Source: Ruegeria lacuscaerulensis (GTDB lineage Bacteria > Pseudomonadota > Alphaproteobacteria > Rhodobacterales > Rhodobacteraceae). Taken from it: DNA of 64,000 nucleotides. The stretch is from NCBI RefSeq assembly GCF_013031245.1, contig NZ_WPZL01000004.1, positions 124,001-188,000 on the forward strand, written 5' to 3'. A program made the translations under genes and the position numbers. This document shows positions 53,616 to 61,649 of the stretch, piece after piece. The first letter of the stretch is position 1. Each line of letters opens with the position of its first letter. The notes beneath the pieces were generated by a model. It saw only the letters and a program-made list of their open reading frames with translations. It ran no database searches and had not been told where the DNA came from.

Positions 53616-53870
53616 ATGGATAGATTGGAACCCCTCTTCAAAGCACTCCCTGTTATATTGCTGGGCTATGGGCTGGTGAGAACGATTGGGGAGTGTTTCG
53701 AGGTCCATCTGGCAGGCGCCGGGGCGAACATGGGAGCGGAAACGGAATGGCAGCTCAAAGTCTTTATGTATGCGAGCTACATTCGAGCGTTGGATTCGTT
53801 GCTCTTCTACGCCGCGTTTGCTGCGGTGGTGCATTGGCTGAATGTCAAAGGCGGGAGAGCTACGACATGA
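53616..53870 (+). CDS. Small two-helix membrane protein between transporter permease genes
   Basis: This 84-residue protein begins immediately after the livH stop (TAA-ATG) and has two hydrophobic segments, ALPVILLGYGLV near 10-21 and DSLLFYAAFAAVVHWL near 60-75, separated by a polar loop. I do not recognise a family. Its stop overlaps the next gene start (ATGA at 53867-53870), so translation is coupled through the operon. It could be a small accessory subunit of the ABC importer. GC content resembles the neighbours, so it is not a recent insertion. Confidence 0.75.
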   Translation: MDRLEPLFKALPVILLGYGLVRTIGECFEVHLAGAGANMGAETEWQLKVFMYASYIRALDSLLFYAAFAAVVHWLNVKGGRATT

Positions 53871-54124
53871 AGAAGCTGATCGCCATCATCAATGTGATCG
53901 CTTGGGCAGGGTTCTGGGCATTTGGCTATATCGCGATCACCTCGGAAGATCTGACAGCCAGCCAGTTGGTGATCTCCGCGATCCTGGCCTTTGCCGGATT
54001 GGTGACCGGGGTTTTGGCCTACATCAAACTGGTGCGCTCTTCAGAGGCGAGCGGATACGCAAAGGGGTCCAAGCAACTGGACGCCAAGGCCCGCAACCGG
54101 GCGCAGGAAGAATGGGGAAGGTAA
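53867..54124 (+). CDS. Small two-helix membrane protein, second of a pair
   Basis: The 85-residue protein has two helices, LIAIINVIAWAGFWAFGYI near 4-22 and LVISAILAFAGLVTGVLAYI near 34-53, followed by a basic cytoplasmic tail (KLVRSSEASGYAKGSKQLD). It overlaps the previous gene by four bases and is followed three bases later by livM. I do not recognise a family. The pair occupies the position between the two permease genes, where Liv operons normally have nothing. Confidence 0.75.
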   Translation: MKKLIAIINVIAWAGFWAFGYIAITSEDLTASQLVISAILAFAGLVTGVLAYIKLVRSSEASGYAKGSKQLDAKARNRAQEEWGR

Positions 54125-54127
54125 GAC

Positions 54128-55204
54128 ATGTTCTATCGTGAGGCCGGAGATTTCAAAGTCTCTTACGTGGATGACAACCAGACTTTCCCGATCAAGTTCG
54201 ATCGGTATCGGTATTATGCGGTTCTGGCGGTGGCGTTTGGGATCATCCCCTTCGTCATCAATGATTATTGGGCCAACGCGCTGCTGTTGCCCTTCCTGAT
54301 CTATGCCATTGCGGCCATCGGTCTGAACATTCTGGTGGGCTATTGCGGTCAGGTATCCTTGGGCACCGGTGGGTTCATGGCTGTGGGGGCCTATGCCTGT
54401 TACAAGCTGATGACTGCATTTCCTGATGTCAGCATGTTCATCCACGTGATCCTCGCCGGGGGGATCACGGCCATCGTCGGTGTGCTGTTTGGCTTGCCAT
54501 CCCTGCGGATCAAGGGATTTTATCTGGCAGTGGCCACGCTGGCTGCGCAATTCTTCCTTGTATGGCTCTTCAACCGGGTGCCGTGGTTCTACAACTATTC
54601 GGCCTCGGGCCAGATCAATGCGCCGGAACGGGATGTGTTTGGCATAATCATCACCGGTCCGAATGCGCCGGCTTGGGCAACCTATATGTTCTGCCTGATT
54701 TTCCTGTCGGTCAGCGCCCTGATCGCGCGCAACCTGACGCGAGGCACAACCGGGCGGAAATGGATGGCGATCCGCGACATGGACATTGCCGCCGAGATTA
54801 TCGGAGTGAATCCGCTGAAAGCCAAGCTGACAGCCTTTGCCGTTAGTTCGTTCTTCGTCGGCATCGCCGGTGCACTGTTCTTTGCGGTCTATCTGGGCGC
54901 GGTTGAGGTGGGCGAGGCGTTTGGAATCCAGAAATCATTCCTGGTGCTGTTCATGATCATTATCGGTGGATTAGGGTCTATTTTCGGATCTTTCGCCGGC
55001 GCGGCCTTCCTGGTTCTGCTGCCCGTCGTACTGAAGGTGGTCGGGGTCGACGTACTGGGCTGGCCCACCGATATCGTGGCGCATCTGCAGCTGGTGATCG
55101 TGGGCGCGCTGATCATTCTGTTCCTGATCCTCGAACCGCACGGGCTGGCGCAGCTATGGCGCGTAGCCAAGGAAAAACTCAGACTCTGGCCGTTCCCCCA
55201 CTAA
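54128..55204 (+). CDS. Branched-chain-type ABC transporter permease, LivM-like
   Basis: The 358-residue permease begins with a soluble tail (MFYREAGDFKVSYVDDNQTF), then about eight to ten helices with GLNILVGYCGQVSLGTGGFMA, the LivM signature, and KWMAIRDMDIAAEIIGVNPLKAK, the cytoplasmic coupling loop. The C-terminal LILEPHGLAQLWR is typical. Together with LivH it forms the channel of the importer. The N-terminal tail is longer than in E. coli LivM. Confidence 0.92.
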   Translation: MFYREAGDFKVSYVDDNQTFPIKFDRYRYYAVLAVAFGIIPFVINDYWANALLLPFLIYAIAAIGLNILVGYCGQVSLGTGGFMAVGAYACYKLMTAFPDVSMFIHVILAGGITAIVGVLFGLPSLRIKGFYLAVATLAAQFFLVWLFNRVPWFYNYSASGQINAPERDVFGIIITGPNAPAWATYMFCLIFLSVSALIARNLTRGTTGRKWMAIRDMDIAAEIIGVNPLKAKLTAFAVSSFFVGIAGALFFAVYLGAVEVGEAFGIQKSFLVLFMIIIGGLGSIFGSFAGAAFLVLLPVVLKVVGVDVLGWPTDIVAHLQLVIVGALIILFLILEPHGLAQLWRVAKEKLRLWPFPH

Positions 55205-55277
55205 GGGGCGGGCCCAATCAGAAGACGGGTGCGAAGCCCGAACCCAACATCGGATAAACCAAGGGAGGATACACCCG

Positions 55278-56561
55278 ATGAAAATAAAACTGGCAACCGC
55301 GGCGCTGGGCGCCCTGATGGCCGCAGGGCCCGCACTTGCGGATCTTGTGATCCCCGATCTGAGCTATCGCACGGGCCCTTACGCGGCTGGCGGTATTCCG
55401 TTCTCGGATGGATACAATGACTATTTTACCCTGCTGAACGAACGCGATGGCGGCATCGGCGGCGTTCCTGTCCGGGTTATCGAATGCGAAACCGGCTATA
55501 ACACCGAAAAAGGTGTGGAATGCTATGAATCTACCAAGGGCGAAGGTGCTCTGGTGTATCAACCGCTGTCCACGGGCATCACATATCAGCTGATCCCGAA
55601 AGTGACCGCAGACGACATTCCGCTGCACACAATGGGATATGGACGGACCTCAGCCAAGAACGGCGATGTGTTCAGCCACACCTTCAATTATCCGGCCAAC
55701 TATTGGGACGGGGCTTCGGGTGCGATCAACTATCTGCTTGAGGAAAACGGCGGCGATCTGAGCGGCAAGAAAATCGCGCTGGTCTATCACAACTCGGCCT
55801 ATGGCAAGGAACCGATCCGCACCCTGGAAGAGCTGTCCAAGAAACACGGCTTTGAACTGGTCGCCCTGCCGGTCGATCACCCAGGCCAGGAGCAGAAATC
55901 GCAGTGGCTGCAAATCCGTCGTGATCGTCCCGACTATGTCCTGATGTGGGGCTGGGGCGTGATGAACCAGGTTGCGGTACAAGAGGCCGCCAACATCCGC
56001 TTCCCGATGGAGAACTTCATTGGTGTCTGGTGGTCCGGTTCGGAAAACGACGTATTGCCTGCCGGTGAAGCCGCCAATGGCTACAAGGCACTGACCTTCC
56101 ACAATGTCGGCACGAACTTCCCGGTCTTTGAAGATCTGCAGAAACACGTGGTCGATGCGGGCAAAGCCGCTGGTGCGGGCGATCAGGTCGGTACGGTCCT
56201 GTATAACCGCGGTATGTATGCCGCAGTTCTGGCCGCCGAAGCCATTAAGAAAGCACAGGAAATCTCGGGCAATGCCGACATCACCGCGACCGAAATGCGC
56301 GCCGGCATGGAAGCATTGGAGATGACCGAGGAGAAGATGACCGAACTGGGTCTACCGAACTTTGGTCCAACATTCTCGGTTTCCTGCGAAAACCATGGTG
56401 GCGACGCTCTGGTGGGTGTGACCCAGTGGGACGCAGCAAACAAGACCTGGACGATGATCTCGGACTTCAAACCAACCGATGGTGAAGTGATTGGCGCGCT
56501 GATCGACGAAGACTCCGCGGCTTACGCCTCGGAGAACAACATCGGATCGCGCTGCAACTAA
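55278..56561 (+). CDS. Periplasmic substrate-binding protein of a Liv-type importer
   Basis: The 427-residue protein has a signal peptide (MKIKLATAALGALMAAGPALA) and a type I periplasmic-binding fold with DLSYRTGPYAAGGIPFSDGY near the mature N-terminus and KKIALVYHNSAYGKEPIRTL in the middle. Two C-terminal cysteines (SVSCENHGG and GSRCN) may form a disulfide. The group is distinct from LivJ and is often found with CoA ligases. The ligand cannot be read from sequence. Confidence 0.9.
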   Translation: MKIKLATAALGALMAAGPALADLVIPDLSYRTGPYAAGGIPFSDGYNDYFTLLNERDGGIGGVPVRVIECETGYNTEKGVECYESTKGEGALVYQPLSTGITYQLIPKVTADDIPLHTMGYGRTSAKNGDVFSHTFNYPANYWDGASGAINYLLEENGGDLSGKKIALVYHNSAYGKEPIRTLEELSKKHGFELVALPVDHPGQEQKSQWLQIRRDRPDYVLMWGWGVMNQVAVQEAANIRFPMENFIGVWWSGSENDVLPAGEAANGYKALTFHNVGTNFPVFEDLQKHVVDAGKAAGAGDQVGTVLYNRGMYAAVLAAEAIKKAQEISGNADITATEMRAGMEALEMTEEKMTELGLPNFGPTFSVSCENHGGDALVGVTQWDAANKTWTMISDFKPTDGEVIGALIDEDSAAYASENNIGSRCN

Positions 56562-56630
56562 GGCGCCTTGAAACGCGGGGCGGCGGGGACTGCCGCTCCG
56601 AACCCAACACAGGCATGAGGACACGCGCTG

Positions 56631-57464
56631 ATGCTGGATGCGGAACAAACCACCGAAGTGCAGGCGGAAACCCTGCTTGAGGTCAACAATATCGAGGTGA
56701 TCTACAATCACGTGATCCTCGTCCTGAAAGGCGTCAGCCTGACCGTGCCCAAGGGTGGGATCACAGCCCTGCTGGGTGGCAACGGCGCGGGCAAGACGAC
56801 GACGCTCAAGGCAGTGTCGAACCTGCTGCACTCGGAACGGGGTGAGGTCACCAAGGGGACGATCACCTATCGCGGGACCAGCGTGCATGAAAGCGACCCC
56901 GCCGATCTGGTGGAAAAGGGTGTCATCCAGGTGATGGAGGGCCGTCATTGCTTCGAACACCTGACGGTCGAGGAAAACCTGCTGACCGGTGCCTACACGC
57001 GCAAGGACGGTAAGGCCGCGATTCAGCAGGATCTGGACCTTGTCTACACATATTTCCCGCGCCTCAAGGAACGTCGCCGGTCGCAGGCAGGTTATACTTC
57101 GGGTGGTGAGCAGCAGATGGTGGCGATGGGCCGGGCATTGATGTCGCGGCCCGAGACGATCCTGCTGGATGAACCCTCGATGGGACTGGCGCCGCAGCTG
57201 GTCGAAGAGATTTTTGGCATCGTTAAGGATCTGAACGAGAAAGAGGGCGTGTCCTTCCTGCTGGCCGAACAGAACACCAACGTGGCGCTGCGGTTCGCGC
57301 ATTACGGCTATATCTTGGAATCGGGCCGTGTCGTGATGGATGGCCCGGCAGCCGAATTACGCGAAAATCCGGACGTGAAGGAATTCTACCTGGGCATGTC
57401 TGACGAGGGGCGCAAAAGTTTCCGCGACGTGCGCTCATACCGCCGCCGCAAGAGGTGGCTATAA
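56631..57464 (+). CDS. Branched-chain-type ABC transporter ATPase, LivF-like
   Basis: The 277-residue ATPase has Walker A GGNGAGKTTTLKAVSNLL, the signature TSGGEQQMVAMGRALM, Walker B TILLDEPSMGLAP and LAEQNTNVALRFAHYGYIL, the LivF pattern. The C-terminus has an unusual basic tail (RDVRSYRRRKRWL). With LivG it forms the ATPase pair. A ligase-like gene follows with a 19-base gap. Confidence 0.92.
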   Translation: MLDAEQTTEVQAETLLEVNNIEVIYNHVILVLKGVSLTVPKGGITALLGGNGAGKTTTLKAVSNLLHSERGEVTKGTITYRGTSVHESDPADLVEKGVIQVMEGRHCFEHLTVEENLLTGAYTRKDGKAAIQQDLDLVYTYFPRLKERRRSQAGYTSGGEQQMVAMGRALMSRPETILLDEPSMGLAPQLVEEIFGIVKDLNEKEGVSFLLAEQNTNVALRFAHYGYILESGRVVMDGPAAELRENPDVKEFYLGMSDEGRKSFRDVRSYRRRKRWL

Positions 57465-57483
57465 GCGGATGGAGGATCTGGTC

Positions 57484-58704
57484 ATGACGAAATATTTTGA
57501 CGCGCTCGAGACCCGTTCAGCCGACCAACGTGCCGCCGATCAGGCGCAGGCTTTGCGCATTCAGATCGATCGGGCAAAGTCTGCTCCGGGCTTTGCGGCG
57601 CATCTGGCAGAGTCCGACACTGATGCTGTTGCTTCGGTGGAGGATCTTGCAAAACTGCCGGTACTAAGGAAGTCCGATCTGGCACAGGCGCAGGCGGCCC
57701 GCCCGCCTTTTGGCGGCTTTACCGTCAAACCAGCCCGGCATTTTCACCACGTGTTTCAATCCCCCGGACCGATCTATGAACCCGGCAGCACCGATCCGGA
57801 CTGGTGGCGCATGGGGCGGTTCCTGCACGCGGCAGGCGTCGGGCCGGGCGATATCGTTCAGAACTGCTTTGGCTATCACCTGACACCTGCGGGGATGATT
57901 TTTGAAAGCGGGGCACGGGCCGTTGGGGCGGCGGTGCTGCCCGCCGGAACCGGTCAGACAGAACTGCAGGTAACCGCAGCCCGGGATGTAGGCTGCACGG
58001 CTTATGCCGGGACACCAGATTACCTGAAGGTGATTCTGGACAAGGCTGACGAGATGGGCGTTGCCCTGAGCTTCACAACCGCTGCCGTGGGTGGTGGTGC
58101 GCTGTTCCCGTCTCTGCGTCAGGACTATGCTGACCGGGGTATCTCGTGTCTGCAATGTTATGCGACGGCCGACCTGGGTAACGTCGCCTATGAAAGTGAC
58201 GCAATGGAAGGGATGATCATCGACGAGCATGTTATCGTTGAGATTGTCACGCCGGGGACCGGAACACCTGTGGCGCAGGGCGAGGTGGGGGAGGTCGTGG
58301 TGACGTCCCTGAACCCTGACTACCCGCTTATTCGGTTTGCGACCGGAGATCTGTCTGCCATCATGCCGGGCATCTCGCCTTGTGGGCGCACCAATCTGCG
58401 GATTAAAGGTTGGATGGGCCGCGCCGATCAGACCACCAAGATCAAGGGCATGTTCGTGCGCCCCGAGCAGGTGGCGGCGCTGGTCGACAAGCACGAGGAA
58501 ATCGTCAAGGCCCGCGTGATCGCCGCCCGTCAGGGTGAAATGGACACAATGACCGTTCAGATCGAAAGCCAGGGCGGAGACGACGTGGCCTATGCCAAAT
58601 CCGTGGTCGAAGTGCTGAAACTGAAAGGTGCGATCGAGGTCGTAGCCCCCGGATCACTGCCCAAGGACGGGTTGGTGATCGAAGATCAGCGCGTCTATGA
58701 ATGA
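57484..58704 (+). CDS. PaaK-like AMP-binding protein lacking the usual P-loop
   Basis: The 406-residue protein belongs to the phenylacetate-CoA ligase superfamily: LPVLRKSDLAQAQA near 58-71, CLQCYATADLGNVAYESD, LIRFATGDLSAI, TNLRIKGWMGRADQTTKIKG and MFVRPEQVAALVDKHEE. However, the ATP-binding S-S-G-T-T-G-K-P loop expected near residues 88-100 is replaced by FHHVFQSPGPIYEPG. ATG at 57484 has GGAGG eight bases upstream; ATG at 57469 is the alternative. It ends the Liv-type operon, just before a terminator. It may still be a ligase or may have lost that activity. Confidence 0.82.
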   Translation: MTKYFDALETRSADQRAADQAQALRIQIDRAKSAPGFAAHLAESDTDAVASVEDLAKLPVLRKSDLAQAQAARPPFGGFTVKPARHFHHVFQSPGPIYEPGSTDPDWWRMGRFLHAAGVGPGDIVQNCFGYHLTPAGMIFESGARAVGAAVLPAGTGQTELQVTAARDVGCTAYAGTPDYLKVILDKADEMGVALSFTTAAVGGGALFPSLRQDYADRGISCLQCYATADLGNVAYESDAMEGMIIDEHVIVEIVTPGTGTPVAQGEVGEVVVTSLNPDYPLIRFATGDLSAIMPGISPCGRTNLRIKGWMGRADQTTKIKGMFVRPEQVAALVDKHEEIVKARVIAARQGEMDTMTVQIESQGGDDVAYAKSVVEVLKLKGAIEVVAPGSLPKDGLVIEDQRVYE

Positions 58705-58716
58705 CCCAATACAGCT

Positions 58717-58744
58717 CTGCGGCAGTATGTGCCGCAGATTTGTT
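58717..58744 (+). terminator. Intrinsic terminator of the ligase/Liv operon
   Basis: A perfect 8-bp stem CTGCGGCA/TGCCGCAG (58717-58724 and 58730-58737), loop GTATG, is followed by ATTTGTT. It starts 12 bases after the PaaK-like gene stop and closes the operon that begins at 49.7 kb. Confidence 0.75.
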
Positions 58745-58823
58745 CCCCCGCGCACTGGTGTTTCTTAGCATTTTGGTCGATTAAAGGCTGAATCTGCGCC
58801 TTTGCCAGTCACAAGCCGGAAAC

Positions 58824-60488
58824 ATGGCCGAAATCGATTATTCAGAACACGGAGCACGCAATCGGGGCGTGTTTGGCACTCGTTTGGTGGGTACGGTCGC
58901 TTGTCTGGTGGCCGCCGCCTGTTTGTTGCCGATGCTGGCCGTCGTTCTGGCGGCGGTTACAGGCGGGACAGATACGATTTCGCACCTGCTGGATACGGTT
59001 CTGCCACGCTATGCGCTGACGACGGTGATTTTGGTGGTTCTGGTGGCCGCAGGTACTTTTTCCATTGGTGTCGGCGCCGCGTGGCTGGTGACGATGACAC
59101 GCTTCCCCGGCGTGCGTTTTCTGGAAATCGCGCTGGTTCTGCCGCTGGCCTTTCCGGCCTACGTTCTGGCCTATGCCTATACTTTCATTCTGGATCACCC
59201 GGGGATCGTCCAGACTACGTTGCGTGATCTGACCGGCTGGGGTCCGCGCGACTATTGGTTCCCCGAAATCCGCTCGACCGAAGGCGCGGCGGTGATGCTG
59301 ATTCTGGTCCTCTATCCATACGTTTACCTGCTGGCCCGCGCGGCGTTTCTGCAGCAAAGCGCCACTGCCTTTCTGGCTGCCCGAGCGCTGGGCAAGAGCC
59401 CCTGGCTGGCGTTTTGGCACGTTTCCCTGCCCATGGCCCGCCCAGCCATTGCAGGAGGTGTTCTGCTGGCAATCATGGAAACCATCGCCGATTTTGGCAC
59501 AGTGGCCTATTTCGGCGTGCAGACCTTTGCCACCGGTATCTACACCAGCTGGTTCTCGATCGGCGACCGCGCCGCCGCGGCGCAGCTTGCCCTTTGCCTG
59601 CTGGGTTTTGCGTTGGTTATGGCCGTGGCCGAGCGGATGCAGCGCGGCAGGGCGAAGTATTACCAAACTGGCAAAAGCCATGCGTCTCTGCCCTCGGCGC
59701 GGTTGAAAGGCTGGCAATCTGCGGCGGCGTTTACGCTCTGTGCCATTCCGGTGCTGCTGGGCTTTTTGCTGCCTGTGTTCATCCTGATCCAGATGGGTTT
59801 GACGTCGGAACAGAATCTGCTGTCGCGGCGCTATATCGGGTTCATTCAGAACTCGCTGACGCTGGCGGGCGTGGCCGCAATGGTCACCGTTTGCGCCGCG
59901 ATCTGCGTTGGTTTCTTTCAACGGCTGCGGCCGGGAAGGGGTTCGGCCACCGCAGGTTATCTGGCGCGATTGGGCTATGCGGTGCCGGGTGGCGTGATCG
60001 CGGTTGGCCTGATGGTACCTTTTGCCAGTTTCGACAACGCGCTGGACGCCTGGATGCGCGAAACCTTCGACATTTCGACAGGGCTGCTGGTCACAGGCTC
60101 GATCTGGTTGTTGGTGGCTGCTTATATGGTGCGCTTTCTGGCTGCAGCGCTCAGCGCCTATGAAGGTGGGCAGAGCACCGTGCACGCCAATATGGACGCG
60201 GCCTCTCGGTCTCTGGGGCAGACACCGCTGGGGACGCTGCGCCGGGTGCATTTGCCGATCCTGACGCCTTCGCTGCTGACGGCGCTTCTGATCGTTTTTG
60301 TCGATGTAATGAAAGAGCTTCCCGCGACGCTGATCATGCGGCCTTTCAACTTTGACACTCTGGCGGTCCAGGCCTATCGGCTGGCCTCGGACGAGAGGCT
60401 GGAAGGCGCGGCTGTTCCCTCGCTGGTCATACTGGCCGTGGGGCTTTTGCCGGTGATTCTGATCTGTCGGCAGGTCGGGCGGCGCTAG
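58824..60488 (+). CDS. Iron(III)-type ABC transporter permease, FbpB-like
   Basis: The 554-residue protein has about twelve helices in two similar halves, the FbpB/SfuB fold. The EAA coupling loops read AARALGKSPWLAFWHVSLPM (first half) and ASRSLGQTPLGTLRRVHLPI (second half). MTRFPGVRFLEIALVLPLAFPAYVLAYAY and ETIADFGTVAYFGVQTFATG are characteristic. No binding protein (FbpA) or ATPase (FbpC) is adjacent, so its partners lie elsewhere. The gene stands alone after a terminator. Confidence 0.9.
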   Translation: MAEIDYSEHGARNRGVFGTRLVGTVACLVAAACLLPMLAVVLAAVTGGTDTISHLLDTVLPRYALTTVILVVLVAAGTFSIGVGAAWLVTMTRFPGVRFLEIALVLPLAFPAYVLAYAYTFILDHPGIVQTTLRDLTGWGPRDYWFPEIRSTEGAAVMLILVLYPYVYLLARAAFLQQSATAFLAARALGKSPWLAFWHVSLPMARPAIAGGVLLAIMETIADFGTVAYFGVQTFATGIYTSWFSIGDRAAAAQLALCLLGFALVMAVAERMQRGRAKYYQTGKSHASLPSARLKGWQSAAAFTLCAIPVLLGFLLPVFILIQMGLTSEQNLLSRRYIGFIQNSLTLAGVAAMVTVCAAICVGFFQRLRPGRGSATAGYLARLGYAVPGGVIAVGLMVPFASFDNALDAWMRETFDISTGLLVTGSIWLLVAAYMVRFLAAALSAYEGGQSTVHANMDAASRSLGQTPLGTLRRVHLPILTPSLLTALLIVFVDVMKELPATLIMRPFNFDTLAVQAYRLASDERLEGAAVPSLVILAVGLLPVILICRQVGRR

Positions 60489-60564
60489 GGTTCAGCGGTT
60501 CAAAAATACAACACTCTTTTGCTTCGGGCTTGATTCAAACGCGAATTCCGGCAAGGCTTGGGTT

Positions 60565-60915
60565 ATGAACATGCAGCCTCCTAGCCGGTTTTCTGCAAAC
60601 TCGGCCCAGATGCCCGTCGCGTTCGACCGGCGCGAGATGTCACATATCCTGTCCGTCTATGGCCGGATGGTCGCCGCCGGAGAATGGCGCGATTACGGAA
60701 TATCCAACCTGTGTGATATGGCAGTGTTTTCCATCTTTCGACGAACGGCAGAGCACCCGATCTACCGGGTCGAGAAACACCCGCGCCTGCGGCAAAGGCA
60801 AGGGTTGTACTCGGTGGTCGGTATGGACGGGCGCATTCTGAAACGCGGCCATGATCTGCGGACTGTATTGCGGGTATTGGAGCGCAAGCTTATTCGGTCC
60901 GTTGACCCTGATTAG
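60565..60915 (+). CDS. DUF2794 family protein
   Basis: The 116-residue protein has VAFDRREMSHILSVYGRMVAAG and EWRDYGISNLCDMAVFSIFRR, the pattern of DUF2794, a conserved alphaproteobacterial family of unknown function. The C-terminal half (RVEKHPRLRQRQGLYSVVGM, LRTVLRVLERKL) is basic. It is probably cytoplasmic. Its stop interlocks with that of the convergent NlpC/P60 gene (TTAG shared). Confidence 0.85.
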   Translation: MNMQPPSRFSANSAQMPVAFDRREMSHILSVYGRMVAAGEWRDYGISNLCDMAVFSIFRRTAEHPIYRVEKHPRLRQRQGLYSVVGMDGRILKRGHDLRTVLRVLERKLIRSVDPD

Positions 60916-61649
60916 AGCCTTTTATGGGCCGTAACAGGCCCGTCGCCCTGTTCCAATATCCGTGCAATGGCCTGATCCATCGGCTCAAAGGTCACGTCCA
61001 TGTGGTAGGCATTGGCGTGCAATAGCATATCTTCGCCGTAGACCCAGGCGACATGCCCCTTCCAAAACAGCAGGTCGCCGCGTTTTGCCGGTGTTCCGGC
61101 TGGCAACGCCTCGCCCAGCTCACGTTCCTGATCACCACTATCTCCGGGGCAGGGCAGGCCGCAGGCCAATAGACCTGCCTGAATCAGTCCCGAACAATCC
61201 ACCCCAAACCGGCTGTTGCCTCCCCACAGGTAAGGCGTACCCAGAAACAGCTCTGCCACGGCCGCCGGGTCAGTCAGGCGGGTAGTGCTGAGCTTGGCGT
61301 GCACTGCGGGGATGAATCCCAGTTCCGTTTCCAGAAACCCGTTTTTTTCGGACAGCGCCTGCACCCTGCTGCCGAAACTCAGGGAATCCAGATCCGGACT
61401 TTTGATATCCGGACCGGCATAGGCGTGTGTGGAGGGCGCCGTGATCCAATGGGTTTCCGGCCGCTCCGGTCCCAAGAGGTTGGAGGCAATCCAGCCGGTG
61501 TATCCGTCCTTGTCCGCGGTGACGTGGCTCCAACCGTCTTGCGAGTTGTCGACGTTGACCGTGTCGCCATACAAAAGCTGCCGGTCCCGCGGGCCATCCG
61601 GGTTACAGAGCAGGTCAACGACCGGTTTTATGATACGCTGCTGGGTCAT
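60912..61649 (-). CDS. NlpC/P60 cell-wall hydrolase with SH3-like domains
   Basis: NlpC/P60 enzymes cut peptide bonds in peptidoglycan. The 245-residue protein has bacterial SH3-like parts (about 10-115; GWSHVTADKDGYTGWIAS) and a catalytic domain with FGVDCSGLIQAGLLACG (nucleophile Cys), RGDLLFWKGHVAWVYG (His) and LLHANAYHMDV. No signal peptide is visible, so it may be exported unconventionally or act on cytoplasmic muropeptides, as in the YkfC group. Its start overlaps the stop of the upstream leucyl aminopeptidase gene by four bases, which points to joint muropeptide turnover. Confidence 0.88.
   Translation of the reverse strand: MTQQRIIKPVVDLLCNPDGPRDRQLLYGDTVNVDNSQDGWSHVTADKDGYTGWIASNLLGPERPETHWITAPSTHAYAGPDIKSPDLDSLSFGSRVQALSEKNGFLETELGFIPAVHAKLSTTRLTDPAAVAELFLGTPYLWGGNSRFGVDCSGLIQAGLLACGLPCPGDSGDQERELGEALPAGTPAKRGDLLFWKGHVAWVYGEDMLLHANAYHMDVTFEPMDQAIARILEQGDGPVTAHKRL

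Noticed and set aside
58842..60251. 469-residue antisense frame across the iron-type permease
   Set aside because: The product is rich in Gln, Arg and His, a usual mirror of hydrophobic helices.
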